Part shown: in pieces, positions 43,354 to 54,360 of the stretch
How positions within the stretch are numbered: the first letter of the stretch is position 1
How the letters are laid out: the number at the start of each line of letters is the position of its first letter
NCBI GenBank assembly: GCA_032622095.1
Contig: CP136063.1
Location: forward strand, 81,197,980 to 81,261,979
DNA length: 64,000 bases
Reading direction: 5' to 3'
From: Siphonodentalium dalli
Taxonomy: Eukaryota; Mollusca; Scaphopoda; Gadilida; Siphonodentaliidae
Made by a program: the position numbers and the translations under genes
The notes under the pieces: generated by a model
Told to the model about the DNA's origin: nothing
The model's database searches: none
The model's input: the letters and a program-made list of their open reading frames with translations, nothing else

Positions 43354-43601
43354 TATCAACCCACCACCCATAGATACAAAACACGACCTTTTTTTGTCTA
43401 TGTGTGGTGAGAAGTAAATTTATCACATAATTTGCACATAAAAGCAGTTTCATAATTATCGATAAGAGACACGTTTAATATCAGCGCGTGCGATGACGTC
43501 ACATCGTTCTTCAAATGACTTGCGATCGCTGCGGTTTTTATCGTTGTTTTCGATGGATATTTCGCATTGCTTCGCGTTTATTTGATCATGTGATAAAAAG
43601 T
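43354..43601. other. Contains a CpG-rich segment with TGACGTCA
   Basis: GCGCGTGCGATGACGTCACATCG at about 43483-43505 includes the palindrome TGACGTCA. In the absence of a promoter or gene I do not assign regulatory function. It leads directly into the hairpin at 43602. Confidence 0.4.
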
Positions 43602-43742
43602 ATCTCACACTCGTCCTATTTTATACGTAATTTATCAACCTCGTCCACTAAATTCTATTTGAGCCTCGGTAAACCTCGGCTCAAATCGAATTTAGTGAAC
43701 TCGGTTGATAAATTCCGTATAAAATAGAAACTCATGTGAGAT
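43602..43742. repeat. Hairpin with arms of about 63 bp
   Basis: ATCTCACACTCGTCCTATTTTATACG... to ...CGTATAAAATAGAAACTCATGTGAGAT, loop TCGGTAAACCTC. It resembles the core of a foldback MITE, but no target duplication or second copy is present in the window. Confidence 0.7.
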
Positions 43743-44146
43743 CCTCTATGTATTATAAATTTCTCAGATGCCTGTTGTATTCCACTATTATGTATATCAA
43801 TGCAACACCTTCCATGCACCCATTTCACCTTTGGTTCCAGTAAAGCATGACCCTTTAAATTGATCAATTTATAGAAGAAAGTAAGTATCTTGGCACTCTA
43901 TGATGTAACCCGAGTGCCTCGTGCTCATAGAGTGCCTCATAAAATTGTTTTGCATACTTGGCATATTTTACATAATATGCTGGACATATTATCTGGAATG
44001 AAGTATGTTAATAGTCATATGTACTATTAGGAGTTGTTCTACTTAGATGTTTAGATATCAATTTCATAGTCATCCATAAAATTTATGAGTGAAAATATAT
44101 TTGTGCTTGAGTTGAATGTGGACAGCTTTAAGATAATAAATTTACA
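43743..44146. other. No recognised feature
   Basis: Contains a short repeated phrase (ACTCTATGATG / CTCATAGAGTGCC) near 43898-43940 that could form a small hairpin. Confidence 0.35.
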
Positions 44147-44560
44147 CTATATCTATCTATATATATACATGTATATATATATATATATACATGTATATAT
44201 ATATATATGAGTAGGATCTGTCTGTCTGTTTGGATTTATCTCCAAGACCCCTAGACTGATTTCAGCCAAATTTAGTGTGGTGACTCAGGCACCTGGGTCG
44301 ACGTTATAATGGTGTTAGTTTTTCTAATTTTTATATGAAAAAATTTAATTAGAATGTTTTTTTATTTTAAACATTTAATTTAAAAAAAAATTATTATAAT
44401 TTTTAAATAATAAAATTGTGCGCAAAGCGCACAAAGGGGTCACCTCTGTCTAAGGTAAAAATCTGCGCGAAGCACACAGGAGTTGAAGGCCCCTTCGTGC
44501 AGGGGCTTCATGCTCCCAAAGGTAGCCTGTTTCAGCTAGTAGTATATAAGCCTGGTAAGA
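44147..44560. repeat. Q repeat, copy 1, with AT/ACATGT microsatellite
   Basis: (TA)n interspersed with ACATG at 44156-44210. Then 'GGATCTGTCTGTCTGTTTGGATTTATCTCCAAGACCC...ATTTCAGCCAAATTTAGTGTG'. The same phrase follows a short TA run at 49976. The downstream GCGCAAAGCGCAC and GCGCGAAGCACAC form a further local repeat. Confidence 0.55.
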
Positions 44561-44863
44561 AGAAAATTTCAGTATTCACCAATTCCTTACTCGAAAGTTG
44601 TGCTTCCTCGTCCTAAATTCAGTGCTTCTGTTTAGCCCTGCCTACACACACTTTATTAATACTATGGATGATCCAGCCTAGATATGCTCTCCAGAAAAAT
44701 CTTCTGTCGGTCTAATTCCATGTTTTTTAATAACCTCTACCAGGAAGTTTGCGAATATTTCGCCTTCAGTGTTTCATTGATGTTTCATACAGACATTGGC
44801 TTTTTCCTCAAATTACTCGGATTTGCCAAACACCGTGACGACCTTAGGAAACATTATGGTAAA
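44561..44863. other. No recognised feature
   Basis: The plus frame 44684-44872 has no recognised domain. Confidence 0.35.
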
Positions 44864-44962
44864 TTTTCTTAACAGCATCACTATGCCCTACCAGCATCAT
44901 AGCAATTCAGCAGGACCTACCAGCTTGATATCAAATTAGCAGGACCACTTAACCAGGGGTGT
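44864..44962. mobile_element. N element right-end fragment
   Basis: TTTTCTTAACAGCATCAC...CTACCAGCATCATAGCAATTCAGCAGG... to ACCAGGGGTG, matching 34880-34980. Confidence 0.65.
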
Positions 44963-45025
44963 CTATTTACTACTTCAGTACTTCTGCCAGCCATGCCTAT
45001 ATATGCCCTCTCTATTTCGTATGCT

Positions 45026-45495
45026 CCAGTCTGAGTTTAGTGTGCCTGTCATTTGTAGAATGAGGTCCCCAGAGGGTGAATTTAGTGACGCTCTCCCTGC
45101 ATAGTGGGCTAGCATAACTAAATTCACCCTCTGGGGACCTCATTCTGCTCAGGCCTCATCTTCTCTAGAAAGTTTCTCTATTATCAAATTTTCTGTAGAA
45201 ACTTCACTTCAATTTCACATAGATTCTATTTCTTTTTTAGTTCAGTTTCTCTATATCCCCAAATTAGCAGCCGACACATTGTATAATCGAGGTTCCCAAT
45301 GGGTGTACATCACAATATTCACCATTTGGGAACTTCAATCTGAGTCTATGTCTCCCATAGCAGATGAGACCATAGAGAATGAGGTCGCAAGAGGGTGAAT
45401 TTGGTTATGCTAGTCCACTATGCGGGATAGCGTCACTAAATTCACCCTCTGGGGACCTCATTCTGCAAATGACAGGCACACTAAACTCAGGCTTG
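45026..45495. mobile_element. hAT-B element with imperfect 8-bp duplication
   Basis: CCAGTCTGAGTTTAGTGTGC to CTAAACTCAGGCTTG, the same subtype as 1091-1558. Flanks are CGTATGCT (45018-45025) and CACATGCT (45496-45503), 6 of 8 identical. Confidence 0.8.
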
Positions 45496-45503
45496 CACAT
45501 GCT

Positions 45504-45842
45504 CCAGCGTACATATGCTCTCCAGAAATATGTTGAGTACTACTGAGTGCATGCCCACTTGGCCTAGTATGATGTTACAAAAAGAGCATCAGTAAAGGTT
45601 ACTTGAACACAAATTGTCCCAGTAATCATAGTATTAAAACTGTTGACATGATTCAGCTAACTGTAATGACTAATGTAGTACTACACAGCTGTCAGACCCA
45701 CTATAATTCTGTACAATAGTGTGGCCAAATCAAAACACTTTTATGTTTCCGATTTGTTGGTTACAAAAATCCAGGCAGGCAGGACCCGCATATTATTTTT
45801 AGGACAAGTTAATTATTTTTTTTTCAATTCTACCACCATATA
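45504..45842. other. Contains a P-element end
   Basis: GGCCAAATCAAAACAC...GTTTCCGATTT...GGCAGGCAGGAC at 45723-45783 matches the left end of P at 37801. The remainder is unassigned. Confidence 0.45.
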
Positions 45843-46020
45843 CAGTAATGCCCTAAATGATCGACTCCTTAACCACAGCAGAATTATGGGTAACTTTTCA
45901 GGATTTAGTCGGAAATATGGCTTTCCGATGAATGGCAGCAAGCCATATTTACGACTAACTCCTGAAAAATTACCCATAATTCCACTGTGGTTAAGGAGTC
46001 AATTATTTAGAGCATTACTG
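45843..46020. mobile_element. Pal-A MITE, centre deleted
   Basis: TA-flanked, ends intact; the left arm runs from AAATATGGC directly into TTTCCGATGAATGGC. Confidence 0.8.
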
Positions 46021-46090
46021 TAGCAGCATGTATCGATCAGAATGGCACATTGAGATGTCCCTCAACTGAGATCAAACTTGAAAATTTGTC

Positions 46091-46192
46091 TCGATTTTCG
46101 CCCCATGTCTTGGGGTTGAAACCCGCGCCATGCAATCTCGTCTAGCCCAGACTGCAATGTTCTTATCCATGACCCAACCTCCTTGTACTGCC
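46091..46192 (-). ncRNA. Possible tRNA-derived (SINE-like) promoter region
   Basis: On the minus strand, TGGGTCATGGATAAG resembles an A box and GCGGGTTTCAACCCC a B box, about 45 bases apart. I cannot fold a proper acceptor stem, and it stops at the PB-C insertion. It may be a decayed tRNA-derived SINE head or a tRNA pseudogene. Confidence 0.35.
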
Positions 46193-46196
46193 TTAA

Positions 46197-46578
46197 CCCT
46201 TTACCCAACAGAAGGGCCCTGTGCCAATGCATTCTCTTATATATGCGAGTCGACCATAGGTCGCCTCGCATATATAAGAGAATGCATTGGCTTAACACAT
46301 TAAAAATTATAAAATTGTTAAAGAATGTAAGAAAAAATGGTAAAAAGTGTTAAAAAAAGATTTTGTTTAGGCCAATGCATTCTCTTATATATGCGAGGCG
46401 ACCTATGGTCGACTCGCATATATAAGAGAATGCATTGGTACAGGGCATAACTGTAACTATCACAATGTGGCCAAGGAGCCGGTTCCAATGATATCCATAT
46501 TTGTATGGTTCTATTGAGACAGACCGAAGATATTTTAGGCTGTTGAAGCTTTATTTGGCCGGTTTGTTGGGTAAAGGG
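46197..46578 (-). mobile_element. PB-C MITE
   Basis: Complete, reverse orientation, TTAA at 46193-46196 and 46579-46582; one unit of the GGCCGGTTTT motif is lost. Confidence 0.86.
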
Positions 46579-46796
46579 TTAAAAGGAATCACTTTCACCG
46601 AGAGTTGGGAAGCATATCAGTCAGTTCGATTATTGACTCAGAATGGATCTACCATTATATTGGAACACCACAATGCACTTCCTCCAAAATTGTATCTGTG
46701 ACCATATGATTAACGGTACATGTATTGGCGTACATTGTATACATGTAGAAGATTTATGGAGGCACAGACTCAGTATGAGTGTTCATTGCTTCAAAT

Positions 46797-47083
46797 CTGC
46801 TTAGGCCTCATCTTCTGGGAAGTATCTATAGTCTCAACATTAACATTGTTATTAGTTACTTTTTCCCTTCTGTTCAGTTTCTATATCCCCTAATTTGCAG
46901 AAGATAAAATGTATAATCGAGGTGACTAATGGGTGAACATCACCAACTTCAACTTGGGAACTTCAATCTGATCATATGTCTCCCATAGCAGTTGAGGCCT
47001 AAGCAGAATGAGGCTCCCAGAGGTTGAAATTCACCCTCTGGAACCTAATTCTGCAAATGACAGACAAACTATTTGCAGGCTTG
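46797..47083. mobile_element. hAT-B right part
   Basis: Starts with TCTGCTTAGGCCTCATCTTC, has the full internal block, a shortened right hairpin, and the end TTTGCAGGCTTG. Confidence 0.68.
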
Positions 47084-47512
47084 TAACATAGGCAGATCAG
47101 AAACAAGTATTTTTTTATTTTGGCCTGATCATAGCATTATAGAGGATACTGTACCAGGACTATACATAATCGGATTGACCAATATATAGCTACTCATTGA
47201 AGAGGCTTCTATACTCGTTCTACATTGTGAGCAGCTCAATATACAGCCAATCTATGTCCATATTATAATGAAGCCAGGTATGCCTGAAAAGGGCGGCATA
47301 AGGGGGCAATTGCCCCCTTGCCCTTGCTCAGGGGAGTATAGTGCATGGGTACCCGAAAAGTGCCCTCCTGACTGCTTGCCGCTCCCTTGCCCTTTGATGC
47401 TTGAGGCGTCCCTGAATGAAGCTTCACAGAGGTACAACCACACTCAAATATGGTAATATCAGCACTGTCAATTCACCCTTGGAAATGTCAAGGAATAGGT
47501 TTTTTTTAACCA
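47084..47512. other. No recognised element; P remnant
   Basis: CAGAAACAAGTA..TTTTTTATTTTGGCC near 47098-47129 resembles the right end of P. The G/C-rich stretch 47275-47420 carries overlapping frames on both strands that I do not recognise. Confidence 0.4.
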
Positions 47513-48201
47513 CAAGCCTGGAAATAGTGTGTCTGACATTTGCAGAGTGGGCTAGCATCACCAAATTCACCATCTGGGGACCTCTTTCTGCTTAAGCCTC
47601 ATCTGCTATGGGAGTCTCAGATTGAAGTTCCCAAATGGTGAATATTGTGATGTACACCCATTGGGAACCTTGATTATGCAATGTGTTGTCTGCCAATTTG
47701 GGGATATATATAGAGAAACTAAACTAAAAAAGAAATAGAATCTATGTGAAGAAGTTTCTATAGAAATTTGATAATAAAGAAACTTTACAGAGAAGATGAG
47801 GCCTAAAGCAGAATGAGGTCCCCAGAGTGTGAATTTAGTGATGCTAGCCTGCTATGCGTGATAGCATCACTATTCACCCTCTGGGGCAAGCCTTGAAATA
47901 GTGTGTCTGTCTTTGCAGAATGAGATCCCCAGAGGGTGAATTTAGTGATGCTACCCCGCATAGCGGGCTAGCATCACCAAATTCACCCTCTGGGAACCTC
48001 ATTCTGCTGAGGTGCAAGCAGAATGAGGTCCAAAGAGGGTGAATTACACTGAATTTGGTGATGCTAGCCCGCTATGCAGGGTAGCATCACTAAATTCACC
48101 CTCTGGGGACCTCATTCTGCAAATAACAGACACACTATCTCAAGGCTTGCTCTGGGGACCTTAATATTCTGCCAATGACAGGCTCACTAAACACAGACTT
48201 G
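47513..48201. mobile_element. hAT-B element interrupted by another hAT-B
   Basis: CAAGCCTGGAAATAGTG at 47513, internal block in reversed orientation, right hairpin begun at 47811. It is cut at CTCTGGGG (47886) and resumes after 48157 with ACCTTAATATTCTGCC...CACAGACTTG. Confidence 0.78.
47887..48149. mobile_element. hAT-B inserted inside hAT-B, exact 8-bp duplication
   Basis: CAAGCCTTGAAATAGTG to CTATCTCAAGGCTTG, two hairpins, almost no middle. CTCTGGGG occurs at 47879-47886 and 48150-48157. This is part of the host's own hairpin arm (CACCCTCTGGGGACCTC), so the insertion point and duplication are unambiguous. Confidence 0.92.
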
Positions 48202-48205
48202 CACC

Positions 48206-48275
48206 AGTAGGCTTCGAACTCATCTCGGTGTATTGACAGCGAAGACAAGCCGGACATGCTAACCACGGAGCTTCC
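48206..48275 (-). ncRNA. tRNA-like sequence (pseudo-tRNA or SINE head)
   Basis: On the minus strand TGGTTAGCATG fits an A box and GAGTTCGAAGCC a B box (GGTTCGANNCC type), about 36 bases apart, a tRNA-like spacing. The terminal stem does not pair convincingly, so I do not call a functional tRNA. Confidence 0.4.
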
Positions 48276-48597
48276 AAAGTATTATCTTAATTATTAGATT
48301 CTTTTCTACTTTCAGGCAATGACTATATTTGGGGATGTGGCTTAGTTGGATCGAAGTGTGAAGGTTAGTCAGTATTTAAACATGTGGTTCATTTTCAAAC
48401 TTCCTAATATATGTCTACGAAAATAGCCATAAAGAATATTGAAACATATATACTGTGGAAATTCCTCCCCGATTTTATAGCTACTTTGCTGAAAACATAA
48501 TTTGTGTTTCCTGGTCAGCTGAAATTGTGGCAGTAACAGTTAAATGATCTTTATTGTCAACACCTATAATTACAAACACTAAATATTAGTGTGGATT
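48276..48597. other. No recognised feature
   Basis: Nothing recognised. Confidence 0.35.
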
Positions 48598-48765
48598 TGG
48601 CTAATGGGTGAACGGACATCACCAACTTCAACTGGGGAACTAATTCAATCTGATCATATAGGTCTCCCATAGCAGTTGAGGCCTAAGCAGAATGAGGTTC
48701 CCAGGGGGAGGGAAATTTGGTGATGCTAGCCCACTGTGCGGGGATAGCGTCACTAAATTCACCCT

Positions 48766-48804
<39 letters not shown>

Positions 48805-48843
48805 CTCATTCCGCAAAAGTCAGACACACTAAATTCAGGCTTG
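48598..48843. mobile_element. hAT-B right part with expanded G tract
   Basis: Starts in the internal block (GGGTGAACGGACATCACC), right hairpin and end CAGGCTTG. The hairpin's CTCTGGGGACC is replaced by CTC(G)36ACC. Confidence 0.7.
48767..48802. repeat. 36-G homopolymer
   Basis: It grew from the GGGG present in the same position of every other hAT-B arm. Confidence 0.88.
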
Positions 48844-49096
48844 CATTCAATTTGTTGACTTTGCTTCGTACATGTACATGTACCTTAGCTCCGAGCATAT
48901 TTTTTTCTTTGTACATGTATTCTCATCATTCATGTCAAGGCTGCCTCTCTGGTCATGAAATTCTTGTTATAATATTAAAACAGATTCACATTGTTTTCTA
49001 CAACAATGAGTCCCCAGGGAAAATAAGATATCTTTCACATGGGCACTCATGTGAAGAAAATTTGGGTTAAATGTTTCACTAGGTAAAGTTAGGCTA

Positions 49097-49309
49097 CAGC
49101 AATGCCCTAAGTAATGGACTCCTTAACCACAGCAGAATTATGGGTAGCTTTTCAGGATTTAGTCGGAAATATGGCTTGTTGCCATTCATCGCAAAGCTCT
49201 CAGTGAGAGCTTTGCGATGAATGGCAACAAGCCATATTTCCGACTAAATCCTGAAAAGTTACCCATAATTCTGCTGTGGTTAAGGAGTCCATTACTTAGG
49301 GCATTACTG
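49097..49309. mobile_element. Pal-A MITE
   Basis: Complete, TA-flanked; both arms share TAATGGACTCC (usually TAATCGACTCC) and ATCGCAAAGCTC. Confidence 0.85.
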
Positions 49310-49404
49310 TACTTTTATATTATACTGCTGGTACAGACATCTTCAGTTGTGTCTTGCATACAAATTAAATGTGTCAGTGATTGTATTAGGCCTTTGGGGG
49401 AAAT

Positions 49405-49552
49405 TATTAACATCTTTCATTCAACTGTAAAAGTACACATTGGAATGGTCCATTATATACATTTGGAGGGGCTTTTTGATAATACAATTAAGTCCAGAAG
49501 ACAGAATTCCTATTCAGACATTTCATGGGAATGTGCTGCAAGTACTACAGAA
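49405..49552. mobile_element. PB-E fragment
   Basis: 'TCATTCAACTGTAAAAGTACACATTGGAATGGTCCATTATATACATTTGGAGGGG' matches the PB-E left half; the right half has been lost or replaced by Pal-A. Confidence 0.6.
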
Positions 49553-49555
49553 CTA

Positions 49556-49795
49556 CAGTAATGCCCTAATTAATCGACCCCTTAACCACAGCAGAATTAT
49601 GGGTAACTTTTCAGGATTTAGTCGGAGATATGGCTTGTTGCCATTCATCGGAAAGTATGGCTTGTTGCCATTCATTGGAAAGCTCTCACTGAGAGCTTCC
49701 CGATGAATGGCGACAAGCCATATTTCCGACTAAATCCTGAAAAGTTACCCATAATTCTGCTGTGGTTAAGGAGTTGATTATTTAGGGCATTACTA
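49556..49795. mobile_element. Pal-A MITE with duplicated segment
   Basis: TA-flanked; the left inner arm has TATGGCTTGTTGCCATTCAT twice. Confidence 0.82.
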
Positions 49796-49969
49796 TATCT
49801 CTACTAGATGAATGTAACAATCAGCTAAGACCACATCGACTGTACCATACTACCATTCATAGAACACAATGGTTGAACAGTGCTCAAATGTAAATCTCAA
49901 ATGTAAATATTTACGACTGTATTTGGGACAAATTATTGGGTATAACCATTCTGCCAACAACAGTTATCT

Positions 49970-50440
49970 ATAAAATATATATATAAGAGTACAATCTGTC
50001 TGTCTATTTGGATTTTTTCCCCAGACCCTGGACCGATATCAACCAAATTTGGTGTGTGACTCGGTGTACCCTAGTGGAATTTATAACCGCGTTTTAGTTT
50101 TTCAAAATTATGATTAAAATAAATTTAACGTAAATTAAAAAAAAAATGTTTTGCCAAATTGAGCAAGGAGTTCAATCTAAAAAAAAATAAACTGGAAGAA
50201 AAAAATTATTATAAAAAAAAATCCATAAAAATATTATAAAAATAGTAACGAAAAAATGTCCCACTTGATTATTGCATTATGTAAGAAAATATCGATATAA
50301 AATCAATATTAGTTGATAGAAGCAATTTCGGACAGGTGTCTTTGACTCCAGATCTATTATTTTATACCCCGGAAACTATATAAAATTTGTTTAGGAAGAG
50401 ATAGACCATCTTTAAGAGCACAAATAAAAAAAAATTACAT
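49970..50440. repeat. Q repeat copy 2 followed by I repeat copy 2
   Basis: 49976-50110 matches Q (AATCTGTCTGTCTATTTGG...CCAAATTTGGTGTG). 50291-50440 matches I (AGTTGATAGAAGC...ATTATTTTATACCC...AAGAGATAGACCATCTTTAA). Between them lies A/T low-complexity sequence. Confidence 0.5.
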
Positions 50441-51554
50441 AAAAAAAAGTCAGTGTGCAGCTTTAACAGTATCCTGAAGCACAGAAAGTTGGGGTTAAAA
50501 CTTTCCCAGGATGAGATCTTATAGTACAGACATCTTCTATCATCTTGAAAAAAGTAATGATCACCACATCAGTTTTTTTCTATCCTGAAGTATAAGCATT
50601 TGGGCCTGCTGAGTAAAAGTCTGCCAAGGGGAACACATTGAAATTGTACTGCTATCTAAATTGGCTTAGTGCCAAGAAGCTGTCAGCCTGACCTACATTA
50701 CAGTGGATAAAACTCATTGCTATGTCTGGATGTAAAACCTCTTTTCATTGGCTGCTTACTGGAGCAGCTGTAAAGCCAATGGATTGCATAAGTGAATTTT
50801 ACTGGTTGTATGTCTACACTAGACTGTTCTGCTCTGTCTGAACTAGGTCAGCTTGGTGTTTTTAGAACATTTGCATTGTGTAACTGAATAGAAGTTGTGG
50901 TTTTTTCTCTCCTCCGTGGTTGTTGGTTTGGGATAATTTTCTATCAAAAGATTGTGAAAACTAACAGCTTTCTGTGTATATTTGTGACTTTACCTGCGGG
51001 GAATTTACACAACAAAACCACTAATGATAACTTCGAATGGATGCAGGTATATACTTATTATTCCTTTAGCTTTTCACTCTCTTTTTATATCATAATTTAC
51101 TTTCTCATAAGTTCTTACCTCACACCTGAGTAATCTTATAGCATGTGCATTGATGCACCAGTGTGTTACTCTGCAAACTGACACATGTTATGGGAGGTGG
51201 AAACTCATTCCACTAAATGTTTTAGCACATCTAAATTTTCTTCAATAATTTGGTATAAAATTATTTACCTGTTCTGTGTTTGCAAACCTTTGCCTTGACC
51301 GGTCTGACCCACGAGTGCAAGTAAGATTGCACATACATGTACCAGTATATGTATGGATGTGTAAGTCTTGAAGTAACTGGCTTGTCACAGTCATTGATAG
51401 GTTGAAAAATAGGGAAAATTTTAATGACAGGCTGAAATGCTTTTGTACTATTACCTGCCGTTTTGACAGACCCTAATTTAGAATTGAAATGTCAAAAACA
51501 ACCAGTAATCTACATGTATGAAAACATTTAAGACTAATCTAGTTAAGTAAGAAG
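50441..51554. other. No recognised element
   Basis: Over 1 kb without recognised repeats. The plus frame 50897-51133 is hydrophobic and aromatic-rich but has no recognised domain, so I do not call it a gene. Confidence 0.35.
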
Positions 51555-51556
51555 TA

Positions 51557-51831
51557 CCCCGCTGGACAAAACAAGTGTCCATTGGCACTGCGATGTATTT
51601 GCCGTTCGGCTGCGGTGTCAGAGTTTGTACACCGTGGTTAGATTTCTGGTTTGTATCGTCTTTTTTCAGTTTAATGAATGTACACCGTGGCAACTACACC
51701 ATGGCCGAACGGCAAGTACACCGCGGCCCAACTGTAGTTAGCCGGTGGAGCCGCGGTGTAGTTGCATTTCAGCCGCGGTGGCAACGCTAACTGCACCGCG
51801 GTTAGGTGGACACTTGTTTTGTCAAGCAGGG
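51557..51831 (+). mobile_element. CG-G element, TA-flanked, CCGCGG-rich
   Basis: CCCCGCTGGACAAAACAAGTG and CACTTGTTTTGTCAAGCAGGG form a terminal inverted repeat, flanked by TA (51555-51556, 51832-51833). Inside are many copies of (A/T)CACCGCGG and GTTCGGC(C/T)GC in both orientations. It is conspicuously CpG-rich in an AT-rich setting. TA duplication suggests a Tc1/mariner-type element; no transposase. Confidence 0.75.
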
Positions 51832-51978
51832 TATATATATATATATAAAGTCATACATGTATGAGACTAGGAATGTACAAGGTTCTAAAGGCTTTATTTA
51901 TGATTCTTATGGTAATTAAGTTCAGCAAGAAGCATGAAGTTCAGCATGAAGAAACATTTTAGAAAAAAAATAATTTAA

Positions 51979-52370
51979 CCCTTTACCCAACAGAACGGCC
52001 CTGTGCCAATGCATTCTCTTATATATGCGAGTCGACCATAGGTCGCCTCGCATATATAAGAGAATGCATTGGCTTAACAGATTAAAAATTATAAAATTGT
52101 TAAAGAATGTAAGAAAAAATGGTAAAAAGTGTTAAAAAAAGATTTTGTTTAGGCCAATGCATTCTCTTATATATGCGAGGCGACCTATGGTCGACTCGCA
52201 TATATAAGAGAATGCATTGGCACAGGGCATAACTGTAACTATCACAATGTGGTCAAGGAGCCGGTTCCAATGATATCCATATTTGTATGGTTCTATTGAG
52301 ACAGACCGAAGATATTTTAGGCTGTTGGAGCTTTATTTGGCCGGTTTTGGCCGGTTTGTTGGGTAAAGGG
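51979..52370 (-). mobile_element. PB-C MITE
   Basis: Complete, reverse orientation, TTAA at 51975-51978 and 52371-52374. Confidence 0.87.
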
Positions 52371-52374
52371 TTAA

Positions 52375-54360
52375 CAATAATGTATAATGTACATAGCAGT
52401 ATTGAAACAATATTTGAATTGTTTTGAGGCTGCAGAAAGGGGTTGGCTTGGAAAATTTGATTGAGGCAGTCACTGATGAGAATCAAAATTTATTCCACAT
52501 GCACAGGCTAGCCATCGGGGATGACACAAGAAAGCGCTATATAAAGCACGCTTATTTCTGTTGTGGTCTCAGGAGGCAGCCCGGCCATGAGAAAAAAATG
52601 AAATTGTTATTGAAATATTCTCTCTAAATTAAAGATTACTTACGTTTTGTAAATGTATAAATCAAGTAAAATATCTGGTTATATTAAAATCATTCTGAAC
52701 TTAAAAATGTATATGGTCTGGATTGGAATTATTGAATTTAAATACTACTAAATCAGGGGACTTCAATTTTTGCTGAGGAAATTTCCCCTTTATTTCCTTT
52801 TCTCTTCAAAATGAAGTTATTCACCACAAACTATTTAAATCAAGTCATAAAAATGCCTTATATTTTCAAAAATCAGGTATAAACAACTTTATACTGAATA
52901 GCCATATGTTCCAAAACCGGTTGCATTATTTTACATGAAAAGGTCTGAGTTCCATTACACTTCTTCTTCTCTACGCCCATATACATTAATCTTTGACAGA
53001 GCTTAATGATCCCCTTTAATAGTATAGCTAGCTTGTAATTTTCACAATCATCTACATGTACTTTATAAAATCATATAATTTTATAAACTGTTTGTTCCCA
53101 GTATCAATTTTTGTCAAAAAGACTAATAATAACATTTCTAAAAATTTCTAAAGGAATGTGATATGCTTTAAATATTTGTCAGAAAACCCTGCCAACATAC
53201 AAAATAATGTACATGTACATGGTGCATTATTTGTGCCTCGTTTGAGATATCCGTGCACAATCATTTTGCCGACCTTTCAATTAATTAGCAATTATGTCCT
53301 TACAAAATAGTTAAATCAACATGGTAGTCATTTTATATTTTAAAGGTGCTTTGCTATGTGACAACTCATAAACAATGGTGTACCCATGATTTTATTTCAA
53401 CCTTTATTTGCTTGGTTCATTCACATACATGGGGTGTTTAGCTCATAATTAGACACTTATTCCTAACAAGTTTAAATTGACAACATACAGCTGTGAGCAT
53501 TCTTACTACCATGTACATGTATGACTAATTGCCCTATTAAGGGGGAGGTCAAGTGACCAATTTTGAACAGACATTTTAATGCAAATCTCCAGTGCGAAAG
53601 TTGGAGTTGCAAATATTTATGGGTGTGACTTGATGTGGTATTGAAAATAATACATGTTTATCTGGCAGCTTGTCTTGGAAATTGTTCCATTTGTCTACAT
53701 ATTTTTAATTTTATATTAATTTTTCAACAGTAGGTCAAGTTATGTATGGTAATTCCAAAAACAAATTCTCAAAAAATATTTTTATAGCAAAAATTGTTAA
53801 TTTGCCTAGCCCACTTTCTATTAAATGATATGACTGTCTCTGTTCCCATTTAATTTCTTCATGTATAACTTTTGCTCCATTCAAAATTGACACTTCACCT
53901 CCCTCTTAAAGGGGTTTGTACACTAAATCTGGCAATTTATGGAACCATCTCCTTTTAAACTCAACAGAATATATGCAACAAATGAATGAATTTTAGCCAA
54001 GCATTAGTGCAAATTACACTCATGTGCTCCGATGCAAATAATGTGGTTGTTATAATGAAAATAAATTTATGACTCCAACTGTAAATTCATTTTCATTATA
54101 ATTACCATATTGTTCCAGGGGGCTAAGCACCCCCCCCCCCCCTCTCATCTGGATACCAGCTAGAAGAAATTTGCTTTAAAAAAAATGCTTCTTCCATTTT
54201 TATTCTTTTTTTTTTATGATTATTAATAAAGGCTAAAAATGAGGGGTTAGGAATGGCCCTTTTGAGAATCCCGGGGTTAGCCCCCCCCAAACACTCTCTA
54301 AATCATGGCCAGATTTAGTATACAGTACCCCTTTAAACTTTTCTATATTAAATTATATTA
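52375..54360. other. Longest stretch without recognised repeats
   Basis: About 2 kb, AT-rich. AAGCGCTATATAAAGCACGC near 52531 is a motif I have met in unrelated animal repeats. The frame 52424-52627 around it is unrecognised. C- and T-homopolymers occur near 54130 and 54204. It could be ordinary intergenic or intronic DNA. Confidence 0.4.

Noticed and set aside
43483-43505. TGACGTCA as a functional cAMP-response promoter element
   Set aside because: No gene or transcription start is evident nearby; a single palindromic octamer next to a foldback-like hairpin is more simply part of a repeat.
48206-48275. Functional tRNA gene
   Set aside because: A and B boxes are present but the acceptor stem does not pair and the sequence lies at the edge of a hAT-B copy.
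50897-51133. Hydrophobic 78-codon frame as a membrane protein
   Set aside because: AT-rich DNA rich in T gives hydrophobic frames by chance; no homologue or domain is recognisable.
52424-52627. 67-codon frame overlapping GCGCTATATAAA
   Set aside because: The motif is common in non-coding animal repeats and the peptide has no recognisable features.
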